Of a stretch of DNA of 64,000 nt, positions 9,055-17,229 are shown piece by piece. Positions within the stretch are counted from its first letter, which is position 1. The number at the start of each line of letters is the position of its first letter. The DNA lies in contig NZ_JAAJBV010000004.1 of the NCBI RefSeq assembly GCF_011392075.1, positions 1 through 64,000 of the forward strand. Reading direction: 5' to 3'. The notes beneath the pieces are model-generated. The model searched no databases, was not told the origin of the DNA, and saw nothing but the letters and a program-made list of their open reading frames with translations. The DNA comes from Flavobacterium celericrescens (GTDB lineage: Bacteria > Bacteroidota > Bacteroidia > Flavobacteriales > Flavobacteriaceae). The position numbers and the translations under genes are program-made.

Positions 9055-9798
9055 TTACGGTATAATTTGTTCGCTTGTTTTTCCAAATCGGCGTTCTCTT
9101 TTCTGATAACTAATAATTGCTTCATATAAATGGTCTTCTGAAAAATCTGGCCAAAGCACATCTGTAAAATAAAACTCGGCATAAGCTATTTGCCATAATA
9201 GGAAATTACTTATTCTATGTTCGCCACTTGTTCTTATTACTAAATCTACATCGGGTAAATTGTGTGTGTAAAGATGCTGATTAATAATTGATTCGTCAAT
9301 AGCCTCTTCAGAAATTATATTATTTTTAACTTTGTTACTGATTTTTTTAACAGCTTGAATTAGTTCTTCTCTAGCACCATAACTAAGGGCTAAAGTAAGT
9401 GTCATTCGAGTGTTTTCGGCAGTTTTTTGAATTACTTCTTGTAATTCTTTTTGAACGTTAGAGGGTAAATTTGTTAAATTTCCTATTGCGTTCAATTTGA
9501 TGTTATTTGATTGTAAAGTTTTAATTTCTTTCTTTAAAGAGGAAATTAAAAGCTTCATTAGTGTATCAACTTCTAATTTTGGACGATTCCAATTTTCGGT
9601 TGAAAACGCATAAAGGGTAAGGTTTTTGACACCAAGTTTAGCACAAGATTCTACAGTTGTTCTCACGGATTTAGTGCCACTTTCATGACCTAAAGCACGT
9701 AAAAGACCTTTTTGTTTTGCCCATCTACCATTTCCATCCATAATAATGGCTAAATGTTGAGGCAAAGTTGCTGTATTTATTTGTTGTACTAATTCCAT
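9055..9798 (-). CDS. uppS: Isoprenyl transferase (undecaprenyl diphosphate synthase)
   Basis: 247 residues from ATG 9798. It makes the C55 lipid carrier for cell-wall and surface glycans from farnesyl and isopentenyl diphosphate. The Mg-binding Asp is D21 in IIMDGNGRWAKQKG, and the C-terminal signature RTSGEHRISNFLLWQ is intact. An upstream in-frame start at 9831 lies inside the preceding gene; I prefer 9798, just past that gene's stop (9800). The order PorG-like - uppS - bamA - ompH - ompH matches the arrangement known from Porphyromonas gingivalis. Confidence 0.95.
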   Translation of the reverse strand: MELVQQINTATLPQHLAIIMDGNGRWAKQKGLLRALGHESGTKSVRTTVESCAKLGVKNLTLYAFSTENWNRPKLEVDTLMKLLISSLKKEIKTLQSNNIKLNAIGNLTNLPSNVQKELQEVIQKTAENTRMTLTLALSYGAREELIQAVKKISNKVKNNIISEEAIDESIINQHLYTHNLPDVDLVIRTSGEHRISNFLLWQIAYAEFYFTDVLWPDFSEDHLYEAIISYQKRERRFGKTSEQIIP

Positions 9799-9799
9799 T

Positions 9800-10483
9800 T
9801 TATTCTGCGCAAAAACATGGGTTTTGACCAAAGGTATATGTTAGTGTTAAACCTGTAAACACATACCAATCTTTACTATCTAAATTGCCAAAACGCAAGG
9901 TTTCAAAATTATCATTTTCAGGATTACTCCCGTCTAAATTATCTGTAAAAGTATAACGGGCTCCAATTTCTGCTCCCAATATGAAATTATTAAACAAACG
10001 TGCTTTTACACCAACTATCATTGGAATTGCAAACGTGCTGCTTTGATAATCTTTTTCACTTTCGTTATTTAAAATATATATCTCATCATAAATGAAATAA
10101 TTCACTCCAGTAAAAACATAAGGAGTTACCTTCTTTTTACCATCATGCAAATCAAAATCCATAAAATTGAATTCCATTCCAGCAGAAAATTCTTTAATTT
10201 GATTTTCAAATGAATTTCCTCTTAAATTTCTACTTGGAACATCGCTGTCAATATCTTTTGATTTTAAACTTCCTTGGTAATAGGAAAATCGCCAAGCATG
10301 ACGCGCGCTTCTATTCCATTTATAAATTATTCCAATTGCTGGCTCATTTGGCGCTATATAATCCGTTGGACCCACATCACCAATATAATTAATTCCACCT
10401 ACAAAAACACCTAACTCATTGATTTGTGAGTAGGCATTCAAGGTGCAGAAAATCAAGCTTATGTAAATTAAAAAGCGTCTCAT
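9800..10483 (-). CDS. PorG-like outer-membrane protein (DUF6089 family)
   Basis: 227 residues: signal peptide (about 1-20, ending LNAYSQ), then a small beta-barrel sequence with alternating aromatic and Gly residues (ELGVFVGGINYIGDVGP near the start, YVFTGLTLTYTFG near the end). It finishes with CFCAE. In P. gingivalis the type IX component PorG is a small barrel encoded directly upstream of uppS and bamA, and this gene sits in that same slot. The DUF6089 call rests on sequence pattern; the PorG role is inferred mainly from position. It is first in the row of uppS, bamA and two ompH genes. Confidence 0.75.
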   Translation of the reverse strand: MRRFLIYISLIFCTLNAYSQINELGVFVGGINYIGDVGPTDYIAPNEPAIGIIYKWNRSARHAWRFSYYQGSLKSKDIDSDVPSRNLRGNSFENQIKEFSAGMEFNFMDFDLHDGKKKVTPYVFTGVNYFIYDEIYILNNESEKDYQSSTFAIPMIVGVKARLFNNFILGAEIGARYTFTDNLDGSNPENDNFETLRFGNLDSKDWYVFTGLTLTYTFGQNPCFCAE

Positions 10484-10499
10484 TTTTTGAAATAGTTTG

Positions 10500-10507
10500 C
10501 AAATATA
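10500..10507 (-). promoter_or_regulatory. Candidate -7 element of the porG-like/uppS/bamA operon
   Basis: Reads TATATTTG on the reverse strand, a full TAnnTTTG match 17-24 nt before the PorG-like start. The -33 TTG is not clear. Confidence 0.5.
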
Positions 10508-10604
10508 ACAATATTGACTTCTTAACCCTATTATAAAGGATTTTTTTGTTACATCTTGTTGAATTTTTAAAACGCTAAAAATCAGAAATTGATATGTAGA
10601 ATCA

Positions 10605-11489
10605 TTAATTTCTTTTATCGGCTCCCCAAAGTAGTTTTTTTCTAATTGTATTTAAAAAAGTTTCTTCTTTGAATTCTATGATTGAAATTGTGAACGGCGC
10701 TTTTCTGATGTAGACAGTTGTTTCTTTGGAAACCGCCGCGATCCTTGAATCTAATGAAATTAGAAATTGTTCTTCTCTTCCAGAAATTTTTAATTCAATT
10801 TCTGTGTCATCAGTAATTACCAATGGTCGTGCATTTAAGTTATGAGGTGCCATTGGTGTAACCACAAAACTAGCAACTTCTGGTGTTAAAACTGGACCGC
10901 CACAACTTAATGAATAGCCTGTTGAACCTGTTGGTGTTGAAACAATCAAGCCATCTGCCCAATAAGAAGTTAAATATTCACCATTTAATGAGGTTTCAAT
11001 TGTTATCATCGAAGTGGTATCTTTTCGGGCTACTGTAACTTCGTTTAATGCGAAGTCTAAATCTTTGAAATTTTGATATTCTGGATTTGTTTTTACACTT
11101 AACAAACTTCTTTTTGAAATGATATAATCTTTAATTAATACTTTTTGTAATAATGTTTCAATATTTTCAAATTGAACGGTTGCTAAAAACCCTAATCTTC
11201 CAGCATTAATCCCTATGATTGGAATGTTCTTATCTCTTATAAAGGTGGCTGCTTTTAAGATGGTTCCATCGCCACCAATGCTTATTAATGCTTCAAAATC
11301 GCTATCGAGTTCAGTATAATTTGAATAACTTGGATACTCATTTGTGATAATGTTTTTTTCTTGTAATATTTTTAAAAACGAATTTTCAAAAGCAATTGAA
11401 ATAGATTTAGCTTCTAAAAATTGAACAACTTTTGTAACAATTTCAGCAGTGTTGTTTTGATAATATTGTCCGAAAATAGCTATTTTCAT
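10605..11489 (-). CDS. nadK: NAD kinase
   Basis: 294 residues, the normal length. It phosphorylates NAD to NADP. The ATP-NAD kinase motif GGDGT (72-76, catalytic D74) is present, as are NAGRLGFLA and the Gly-rich STPTGSTGYSLSCGGP. It follows the CBS-domain gene with a 9-nt gap, so the two are probably co-transcribed. About 120 nt of non-coding DNA separates it from the PorG-like gene downstream. Confidence 0.96.
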   Translation of the reverse strand: MKIAIFGQYYQNNTAEIVTKVVQFLEAKSISIAFENSFLKILQEKNIITNEYPSYSNYTELDSDFEALISIGGDGTILKAATFIRDKNIPIIGINAGRLGFLATVQFENIETLLQKVLIKDYIISKRSLLSVKTNPEYQNFKDLDFALNEVTVARKDTTSMITIETSLNGEYLTSYWADGLIVSTPTGSTGYSLSCGGPVLTPEVASFVVTPMAPHNLNARPLVITDDTEIELKISGREEQFLISLDSRIAAVSKETTVYIRKAPFTISIIEFKEETFLNTIRKKLLWGADKRN

Positions 11490-11498
11490 ATTTCTCTT

Positions 11499-12158
11499 TT
11501 ATATGTTAAGATATTTGTCTAAGTAGTCTGAACGCTCTTTTAGGCTATTCAAATAGGAATCTTCTTGATGTTCAGAAATAATTTCATATTCATATCTTCT
11601 AAATGTTTGAATAATATCATTCAAGCCACTTTGACTAATTTTTACGGTAATTTCAACTTTGTTATTTGCTATGTTAGAAATAAATAATCCTAAGATTTTT
11701 GCATTGTTACTTTCTATGATTTGTGTAACTTGACTCATTGAAAATTTATCTACTTCTTTTTCTACGATAATAATCCCGCCTTCTTCTTTTAAAAATGGAG
11801 TTTCATGCAAAAATCGAATAACATCTTCTAATTCATAATAGCCTAAATAATTATTTTTTTCGTCTAAAACAGGCAATAAATTTGCTTCATTTTTAGCAAA
11901 AACTTCCAAAACATCAAGCCAAATCATTGTAGATCGAACGAAAAATCGTTCAAAATGAAATCTACTATCGTTAATAATAGCGTCAGGATTTAGAAATTCA
12001 ATGGCTTCTTTGCTTACGCATCCAATATAAATACCATCTTCTGTTACTGGGAAGTGAGTGTATGGAAAATCTGCAAAAACATCTTGTGCTTCCGCAATAG
12101 AATCAGTATGTTTTATGGGTTTTATCTCGTTATTAATGTAGCTGTCTAAACTATTCAT
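11499..12158 (-). CDS. CBS-domain protein
   Basis: 219 residues. Two CBS domains are visible (about 1-65 and 68-130, with YIGCVSKEAI and NYLGYYELEDVI strands). A C-terminal region (about 130-205) has the beta-alpha-beta feel of an ACT-like domain. CBS pairs usually bind adenine nucleotides. Its place 9 nt before nadK suggests a link with NAD(P) or ATP status, but that is inference. No catalytic domain is attached, so it may be a free-standing regulator. It diverges from pdxJ across a 95-nt gap. Confidence 0.82.
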   Translation of the reverse strand: MNSLDSYINNEIKPIKHTDSIAEAQDVFADFPYTHFPVTEDGIYIGCVSKEAIEFLNPDAIINDSRFHFERFFVRSTMIWLDVLEVFAKNEANLLPVLDEKNNYLGYYELEDVIRFLHETPFLKEEGGIIIVEKEVDKFSMSQVTQIIESNNAKILGLFISNIANNKVEITVKISQSGLNDIIQTFRRYEYEIISEHQEDSYLNSLKERSDYLDKYLNI

Positions 12159-12226
12159 TTTGATTGGTGTCTAATTCAACCGCAAAATAATCAAAAAATA
12201 CCACATGTTACCTAATTTATACTTTG

Positions 12227-12234
12227 TATTTTTG
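12227..12234 (+). promoter_or_regulatory. Candidate -7 element of pdxJ
   Basis: TATTTTTG matches TAnnTTTG and lies 19 nt before the pdxJ ATG. The -33 region has TTA rather than TTG. Confidence 0.45.
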
Positions 12235-12253
12235 CTAAAATAAAATAGAACAC

Positions 12254-12967
12254 ATGACAAAATTATCGGTTAATATTAATAAAATAGCAACTTTACGTAA
12301 TTCAAGAGGTGGAAATGTGCCTGATTTATTAAAGGTTGCAAAAGATATTCAGCAATTTGGAGCACAAGGAATCACAATTCATCCGCGCCCTGATGAACGT
12401 CATATTCGTTATCAAGACGCTCGTGATTTAAAATCAATTGTTTATACAGAATATAATATAGAAGGAAATCCACAACATAATTTTATTGATTTAGTTTTGG
12501 AATGTAAGCCAACACAAGTTACGCTGGTTCCTGATGCTATTGGAGCTTTGACATCTAATGCAGGTTGGGATACAATAACACATAAATCATATTTGACAGA
12601 AGTAATTCAAGAATTTCAAAGAAACGGAATCCGAACTTCTATTTTTGTAGATGCAGATGAAAAAATGATTGAAGGAGCAAAAGAAACTGGTACAGAACGT
12701 ATCGAGTTATACACAGAATCGTATGCTCACGAATATGGTTTAGGTAATGAAAAAGGAATCGAACCTTTTATAAAAGCAGCTATTAAAGCTAATGAGTTAG
12801 AGCTTGGAATAAATGCCGGACATGATTTGAGTTTAGATAATATCAAATTTTTCAAGGAAAACATTCCTAATTTATTAGAAGTCTCAATTGGCCATGCTTT
12901 GATATCTGAATCTTTATATTTAGGATTAGAAAACGTAGTGAATATGTATCTTCAAAAATTAAAGTAA
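12254..12967 (+). CDS. pdxJ: Pyridoxine 5'-phosphate synthase
   Basis: 237 residues. It condenses 1-deoxyxylulose 5-phosphate with 3-amino-2-oxopropyl phosphate to give pyridoxine 5'-phosphate. Family motifs: the N-terminal NINKIATLRNSRGG, the His-rich TIHPRPDERHI (catalytic Glu/His region), the C-terminal GINAGHDLSLDN phosphate-binding loop, and SIGHALISESL. A TIM-barrel, cytoplasmic. It is followed after 3 nt by an alpha/beta hydrolase gene, so the pair forms an operon. It probably starts from the TATTTTTG motif at 12227. Confidence 0.96.
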   Translation: MTKLSVNINKIATLRNSRGGNVPDLLKVAKDIQQFGAQGITIHPRPDERHIRYQDARDLKSIVYTEYNIEGNPQHNFIDLVLECKPTQVTLVPDAIGALTSNAGWDTITHKSYLTEVIQEFQRNGIRTSIFVDADEKMIEGAKETGTERIELYTESYAHEYGLGNEKGIEPFIKAAIKANELELGINAGHDLSLDNIKFFKENIPNLLEVSIGHALISESLYLGLENVVNMYLQKLK

Positions 12968-12970
12968 AAC

Positions 12971-13732
12971 ATGTTGCATTCAAGAATAGAAGGAGAAGGA
13001 AAGCCAATGATAATTATTCATGGTTTTTTAGGAATGTCTGACAATTGGAAATCACTTGGGTCACAATTTGCATTACAAGGTTTTCAAATACATGCAATAG
13101 ACTTGCGAAATCATGGAAAAAGTTTTCATGCGGATGAATTTAGTTATGAAGTTATGGTAGAAGATGTTAAGCAATATTGCAATTATCATCAACTAACAAG
13201 TTGTGCAATACTAGGGCATTCTATGGGAGGAAAAGTAGCTATGCTGTTAGCAACTACCTATCCAGAATTGGTTTCTAAATTAATAGTGGCCGATATAGGG
13301 CCAAAATATTACGCTCCGCATCACCAAACTATTTTAGCAGGATTAAATGCAATTGATTTTTCTAAAAAACCAAGCCGAGGTGATGTTGAAGAAGAATTGT
13401 CAAAATACATTAAAGATTTTGGTACACGTCAATTTTTATTAAAAAATTTATATTGGAAAACGCCTGAGCAATTAGCTTTTAGATTCAATTTAAACGTTTT
13501 TAATGAAAAAATTGAAACTATTGGAACGGCACTTCCTTTTGATAATCAATTTTTAAAACCGACCTTGTTTTTGAGAGGTGATAAATCGGATTATATTTTA
13601 GACAATGATTTTGAAACAATTTATCATCATTTCCCTACAGCTGAAATTCATACGATTAAAAATGCAGGTCATTGGTTGCATGCCGAAAACCCAAAAGATT
13701 TTTATGAGCATGTAATGCGATTTATGAAATAA
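12971..13732 (+). CDS. Alpha/beta-fold hydrolase (YbfF-like esterase)
   Basis: 253 residues. Oxyanion-hole motif HGFLG (17-21), nucleophile elbow GHSMGG with S84, an acidic residue in LRGDKSDY (about 205), and catalytic His in NAGHWLHAE (H234). The overall pattern HGFLGMSDNWKSLG...IDLRNHGKSFH matches the YbfF/esterase group of the family. The natural substrate cannot be told from sequence. No signal peptide, so cytoplasmic. Co-transcribed with pdxJ (3-nt gap); the functional link, if any, is unknown. Confidence 0.9.
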   Translation: MLHSRIEGEGKPMIIIHGFLGMSDNWKSLGSQFALQGFQIHAIDLRNHGKSFHADEFSYEVMVEDVKQYCNYHQLTSCAILGHSMGGKVAMLLATTYPELVSKLIVADIGPKYYAPHHQTILAGLNAIDFSKKPSRGDVEEELSKYIKDFGTRQFLLKNLYWKTPEQLAFRFNLNVFNEKIETIGTALPFDNQFLKPTLFLRGDKSDYILDNDFETIYHHFPTAEIHTIKNAGHWLHAENPKDFYEHVMRFMK

Positions 13733-13737
13733 AAATG

Positions 13738-13767
13738 CTAAAAAATTATGCACGCATAATTTTTTAG
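13738..13767 (+). terminator. Terminator of the pdxJ operon
   Basis: A perfect 13-bp inverted repeat (13738-13750 with 13755-13767) with loop CACG, whose right arm contains six T residues. It lies 5 nt past the hydrolase stop. Confidence 0.75.
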
Positions 13768-13776
13768 TTAAAAAAA

Positions 13777-13806
13777 TTGTAAAATTCATATTTTGTCTTA
13801 ATTTTG
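13777..13806 (+). promoter_or_regulatory. Promoter of the OmpP1/SGNH operon
   Basis: TTG at 13777-13779, a 19-nt spacer, then TAATTTTG at 13799-13806: a full match to the Bacteroidota promoter consensus. The leader would be about 40 nt before the ATG at 13855. Confidence 0.8.
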
Positions 13807-13854
13807 AACTATTGATTTTTATAAATTCAGAAAAAAACTAACACTAATTACATT

Positions 13855-15105
13855 ATGAGAAAATTACTTTCTTTAACATTATTGGCTTTAGCTGGCTCAA
13901 CTGCATTTGCAGGAGGATATCGAGTTAGTATTCAAGGTCAAAAACAATTGGCTATGGGACACACAGGTGTTGCTGTAGTAAATAGTGCTGAAGTTGCGTT
14001 TTTCAACCCAGCTGGTATGGCTTATTTAGATAAAAAATTTAATTTGTCTGTAGGTGGTAATGCATTGTTTGCAAAAACTAAATTCCAAAATTCGCAATAC
14101 AATTGGGAAGCTTCAACAGAAAACATGGGAACTCCATTTAGTGTTTATGCAACATACAAAATCAACGATTGGTTTACGGCAGGTTTAGCAGTTTATACAC
14201 CATATGGAAGTTCTGTAGAATGGGATCAAGACTGGGAAGGAGCACATTTAGTAAATAATATTGATTTACAAGCTATTTTTGTACAACCATCTATCTCTAT
14301 TAGAGTTGGTGAGCACTTTAGTATTGGCGGTGGACCAATCTATGCAACAGGAGCTGTAAACTTCAACAGAAATTTATCTATGAATCCATTGCTTTCTGAT
14401 TCTGAAGGTAATCCAACAGATGTTACTTTAGATGCAAAAGGAATTACTGCATGGGGATATACTGCAGGGTTCATGTTTAATCCAACAGATAAATTAAGAT
14501 TGGGGATGAATTACCGTTCAGAAATTATTATGGAGGCTAGAGATGGTGATGCAACATATAATGACACTCCTTCTTTTAACCCTCTTGCAAACACTAAATT
14601 TGATGCTGATTTGCCATTGCCAGCAGAATTGACTGTTGGGTTGTCATATGAAGTAACAAATAAATGGTTAGTTGCATTTGATTATAATAGAACAATGTGG
14701 AGCGTTTACAAAGCTTTAGATGTTAAATTTGCTAATGGAACAGAATCTTTAAATCCAAGAAACTATCAAAACTCAAGTACTTATAGATTTGGTACGCAAT
14801 ATAAAGCAAATGACAAATTTACTTTCAGAGCAGGTATGTATTTTGATGAAAGTCCAGTTCAAGATGGATACTTTGCACCAGAAACACCTAGAAATGATTC
14901 TATGGGATATACAGGAGGTTTAACATATCAAGTGAATAGTAAATTAGGAGTTGATTTCTCATTCTTGTATTTACACTTTGACGAGATTGATAATTCATAC
15001 AACTATTCAACAGATCCTATTTCAGGACAACCTAATCCTGATTTTGGAGGAACTTATAAATCAGTTGTATTCTCTCCAGGTATTGGTATTACATATGGTT
15101 TCTAA
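13855..15105 (+). CDS. OmpP1/FadL/TodX family outer-membrane transporter
   Basis: 416 residues. The signal peptide (about 1-19, ending STAFA) is followed by the family N-terminus GGYRVSIQGQKQLAMGHTGVAVVNSAEVAFFNPAGMAYL, including the NPAG motif of the hatch region. The rest is a 14-strand-type barrel, ending SPGIGITYGF. FadL-family barrels pass hydrophobic molecules such as long-chain fatty acids across the outer membrane. The next gene, 19 nt downstream, encodes an SGNH-type lipoprotein; an inferred joint role is surface lipid hydrolysis coupled to uptake. A consensus promoter lies upstream. Confidence 0.92.
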   Translation: MRKLLSLTLLALAGSTAFAGGYRVSIQGQKQLAMGHTGVAVVNSAEVAFFNPAGMAYLDKKFNLSVGGNALFAKTKFQNSQYNWEASTENMGTPFSVYATYKINDWFTAGLAVYTPYGSSVEWDQDWEGAHLVNNIDLQAIFVQPSISIRVGEHFSIGGGPIYATGAVNFNRNLSMNPLLSDSEGNPTDVTLDAKGITAWGYTAGFMFNPTDKLRLGMNYRSEIIMEARDGDATYNDTPSFNPLANTKFDADLPLPAELTVGLSYEVTNKWLVAFDYNRTMWSVYKALDVKFANGTESLNPRNYQNSSTYRFGTQYKANDKFTFRAGMYFDESPVQDGYFAPETPRNDSMGYTGGLTYQVNSKLGVDFSFLYLHFDEIDNSYNYSTDPISGQPNPDFGGTYKSVVFSPGIGITYGF

Positions 15106-15124
15106 TTTTTAATAAAAAAGAAAG

Positions 15125-16705
15125 ATGAAAAATAAATTTATATATTTAGCTATTATAGCGGCTGGTTTTGCATCATGTGAGCCAGAATTTGAAAATGCAG
15201 TAGATGCAAATTATACAGCAGGTGATGCCGATTTTACAAGCTATGTTGCTATTGGAAATTCATTAACTGCTGGTTATATGGATGGTACCGTTTCAAGAGG
15301 GAGTCAAATAAATTCTTACCCAAATTTATTAGCACAACAATTTGCATTAGTTGGTGGAGGAGCATTTACTCAACCATCATATGCGGATGATGTTAATAAT
15401 TTAGGAGGATTAATGTTGGGAGGAATGCCAATAGGAACAACACGTTTAGTTATTGATGCTTCACAAAGTCGACCAGAAAATATTGCAGGGACTTCTACAA
15501 TTGAAGTTTCAAATTTACAAGCTACTGCTTATAATAACATGGGAGTTCCTGGGGCTAAATCGTTCCATTTATTAGCTTCTGGTTATGGTAACGTGGCTGG
15601 AGTTGCATTAGGGCAAGCTAATCCATATTTTGTTAGACATGCAACTTCTCCAACAGCTACTGTTCTAGGTGATGCAATGACAAAAAACCCAACTTTCTTT
15701 ACCAATTGGATTGGTGCTAATGATGTTTTAGCTTATGCTACTAACGGTGGTGCAAAATCTGACGGAATGACTCCAGCAGATGATCACAATGCAACAGGAA
15801 ATTTGAATCCAACAACTTATGGAGGTAATGACATTACTAACTCAAATGTATATGCGAATGTTTATAATCAAATAATCACTACTTTAACATCAAATGGTGC
15901 TAAAGGTGTAGTATGTACAATTCCTAGTGTAACATCAATTCCATATTTTACTACTGTTCCTTATGCGCCATTATCGCCAACAGCTTTAGGTGGTTCAACA
16001 AATATTAACGCATTAAATGCACAGTTATATGGGCCTTTAGATGGTATTTTTACTGCTTATGGTGAGCCAAATCGTATAAATCCATTATCAGCTACTTCAG
16101 CAAATCCAATATTAATTTATGACGCTGATGCTACAGATAGATCGGCTCAAATTACTGGAGCATTAACACCAACATTAGGTGCTCCAACAGCAGCTGCTTT
16201 TGGAGCTGTTTTTGGAAAAGCACGTCAAGCTACAGCAGCTGATTTAGTTGTTTTACCTGCATCTTCAGTAATTGGTACTCCAAATGCTTCTGCTCCATCT
16301 ACTTTAATTAATATCAATGGAGTTTCTTACCCAATGGCTAACAAATGGGTTTTAACGGCTAATGAAAAAGCTAAAGTTGCAAGTGCTACAGCAGCTTTTA
16401 ATAGTACTATTGTTTCTATTGCTTCAGCTAATAATTTAGCGGTTGCTGATATGAACGCAATTATGAATCAATTAGTAAGTGGTTTACAAATTGAGACAGG
16501 TCAAATCTATACTGCCAATTATTTTAGTGGTGTTGCAACTGAAAACAAAGTATTATTTTCTTTAGATGGTGTTCATCCAAACGCTCGTGGATATGCTGTA
16601 ATTGCAAATGAAATTATCAAAGTAATTAACGAACATTACAACGCGAACTTACCTTTACATTATGTAAATAATTTCCCTGGAATTAACATAGTAGGTTCAA
16701 ATTAA
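15125..16705 (+). CDS. SGNH/GDSL-hydrolase-like lipoprotein
   Basis: 526 residues. A lipoprotein signal ends at C18 (GFASC). The SGNH block I appears as YVAIGNSLTAGY, with nucleophile S46 in GNSL instead of the usual GDSL; block III is WIGANDVL; block V is DGVHPNARGY near the C-terminus (Asp-His dyad). All three elements of an ester-hydrolysing SGNH fold are therefore present. The middle (about 280-400) is Ala/Thr-rich and not conserved in simple GDSL enzymes. It shares a transcript with the OmpP1 barrel upstream. Substrate unknown; a lipid esterase is the likeliest guess. Confidence 0.85.
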   Translation: MKNKFIYLAIIAAGFASCEPEFENAVDANYTAGDADFTSYVAIGNSLTAGYMDGTVSRGSQINSYPNLLAQQFALVGGGAFTQPSYADDVNNLGGLMLGGMPIGTTRLVIDASQSRPENIAGTSTIEVSNLQATAYNNMGVPGAKSFHLLASGYGNVAGVALGQANPYFVRHATSPTATVLGDAMTKNPTFFTNWIGANDVLAYATNGGAKSDGMTPADDHNATGNLNPTTYGGNDITNSNVYANVYNQIITTLTSNGAKGVVCTIPSVTSIPYFTTVPYAPLSPTALGGSTNINALNAQLYGPLDGIFTAYGEPNRINPLSATSANPILIYDADATDRSAQITGALTPTLGAPTAAAFGAVFGKARQATAADLVVLPASSVIGTPNASAPSTLININGVSYPMANKWVLTANEKAKVASATAAFNSTIVSIASANNLAVADMNAIMNQLVSGLQIETGQIYTANYFSGVATENKVLFSLDGVHPNARGYAVIANEIIKVINEHYNANLPLHYVNNFPGINIVGSN

Positions 16706-16727
16706 AAATAAATCATATTTTAATAAG

Positions 16728-16757
16728 AAAGGCATCATTTTTGGTGCCTTTTTTTGT
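16728..16757 (+). terminator. Terminator after the SGNH lipoprotein gene
   Basis: Stem 16728-16737 with 16742-16751 (one G-T pair), a 4-nt T loop, and T-run 16749-16755. The T-run leads straight into GTAATTTTAAA, a near-match to a -7 element for the next gene. Confidence 0.85.
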
Positions 16758-16783
16758 AATTTTAAATCTATAAATAAAAACAG

Positions 16784-17128
16784 ATGAATTTTATAATCAA
16801 ATTATTAATCAGTACTATTATAGTATTTGCTTTAGCTTACTTTTTACCAGGTGTGGATGTTGACAATATAACTTCGGCATTATTGGTTGCAGTAGTATTA
16901 GGGTTTTTAAATACTTTTTTAAAGCCTATTTTAGTTTTTCTTACTATTCCAGTAACATTAATTACTTTAGGATTATTTCTACTAGTAATAAATGCGGCAA
17001 TTATTTTAATTTGTGATTATTTTATTGCAGAATTTCATGTAAATGGGTTTTTGACAGCCTTAATTTTCAGCGTATTATTATCAATCAGTCAATCAATATT
17101 GAACAAAATATTTGTTAGTAAAGATTAA
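16784..17128 (+). CDS. Phage holin family-like membrane protein (YvlD-type)
   Basis: 114 residues with four hydrophobic segments (about 4-20, 28-50, 55-80, 85-108) and the family feature FLNTFLKPILVFLTIPVTLITLGLFLLVINAAII. This is the pattern of the small YvlD/phage-holin-4-2 family. Despite the name these are chromosomal membrane proteins of unknown role, and nothing phage-like lies nearby. It stands alone between two terminators. Confidence 0.85.
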   Translation: MNFIIKLLISTIIVFALAYFLPGVDVDNITSALLVAVVLGFLNTFLKPILVFLTIPVTLITLGLFLLVINAAIILICDYFIAEFHVNGFLTALIFSVLLSISQSILNKIFVSKD

Positions 17129-17163
17129 TTTTATAGCGAATTGAATTTCAATAAATTAAAAAC

Positions 17164-17194
17164 TTGTTTGGGTTGTAAAAATTCTATAATTTTG
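17164..17194 (+). promoter_or_regulatory. Promoter of tig, overlapping a terminator hairpin
   Basis: TTG 17164-17166, a 20-nt spacer, TAATTTTG 17187-17194: a consensus promoter. It overlaps the hairpin 17171-17200, so the DNA encodes the end of one transcript and the start of the next at the same place. Confidence 0.75.
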
Positions 17195-17207
17195 CAACCC
17201 AATTTTT
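17170..17207 (+). terminator. Terminator of the YvlD-type gene
   Basis: GGGTTGTAAAA (17170-17180) pairs with TTTTGCAACCC (17190-17200) with one G-T pair, followed by AATTTTT. The promoter for tig lies within it. Confidence 0.7.
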
Positions 17208-17229
17208 ATGGTATTTAAATAAAGAGATA

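Noticed and set aside
9051..9182. Longer N-terminus for BamA
   Set aside because: The extra residues lie within uppS and are not a signal peptide; the start at 9050 gives one.
16784..17128. Prophage remnant because of the phage-holin family name
   Set aside because: The YvlD-type family is chromosomal and no other phage gene is near.
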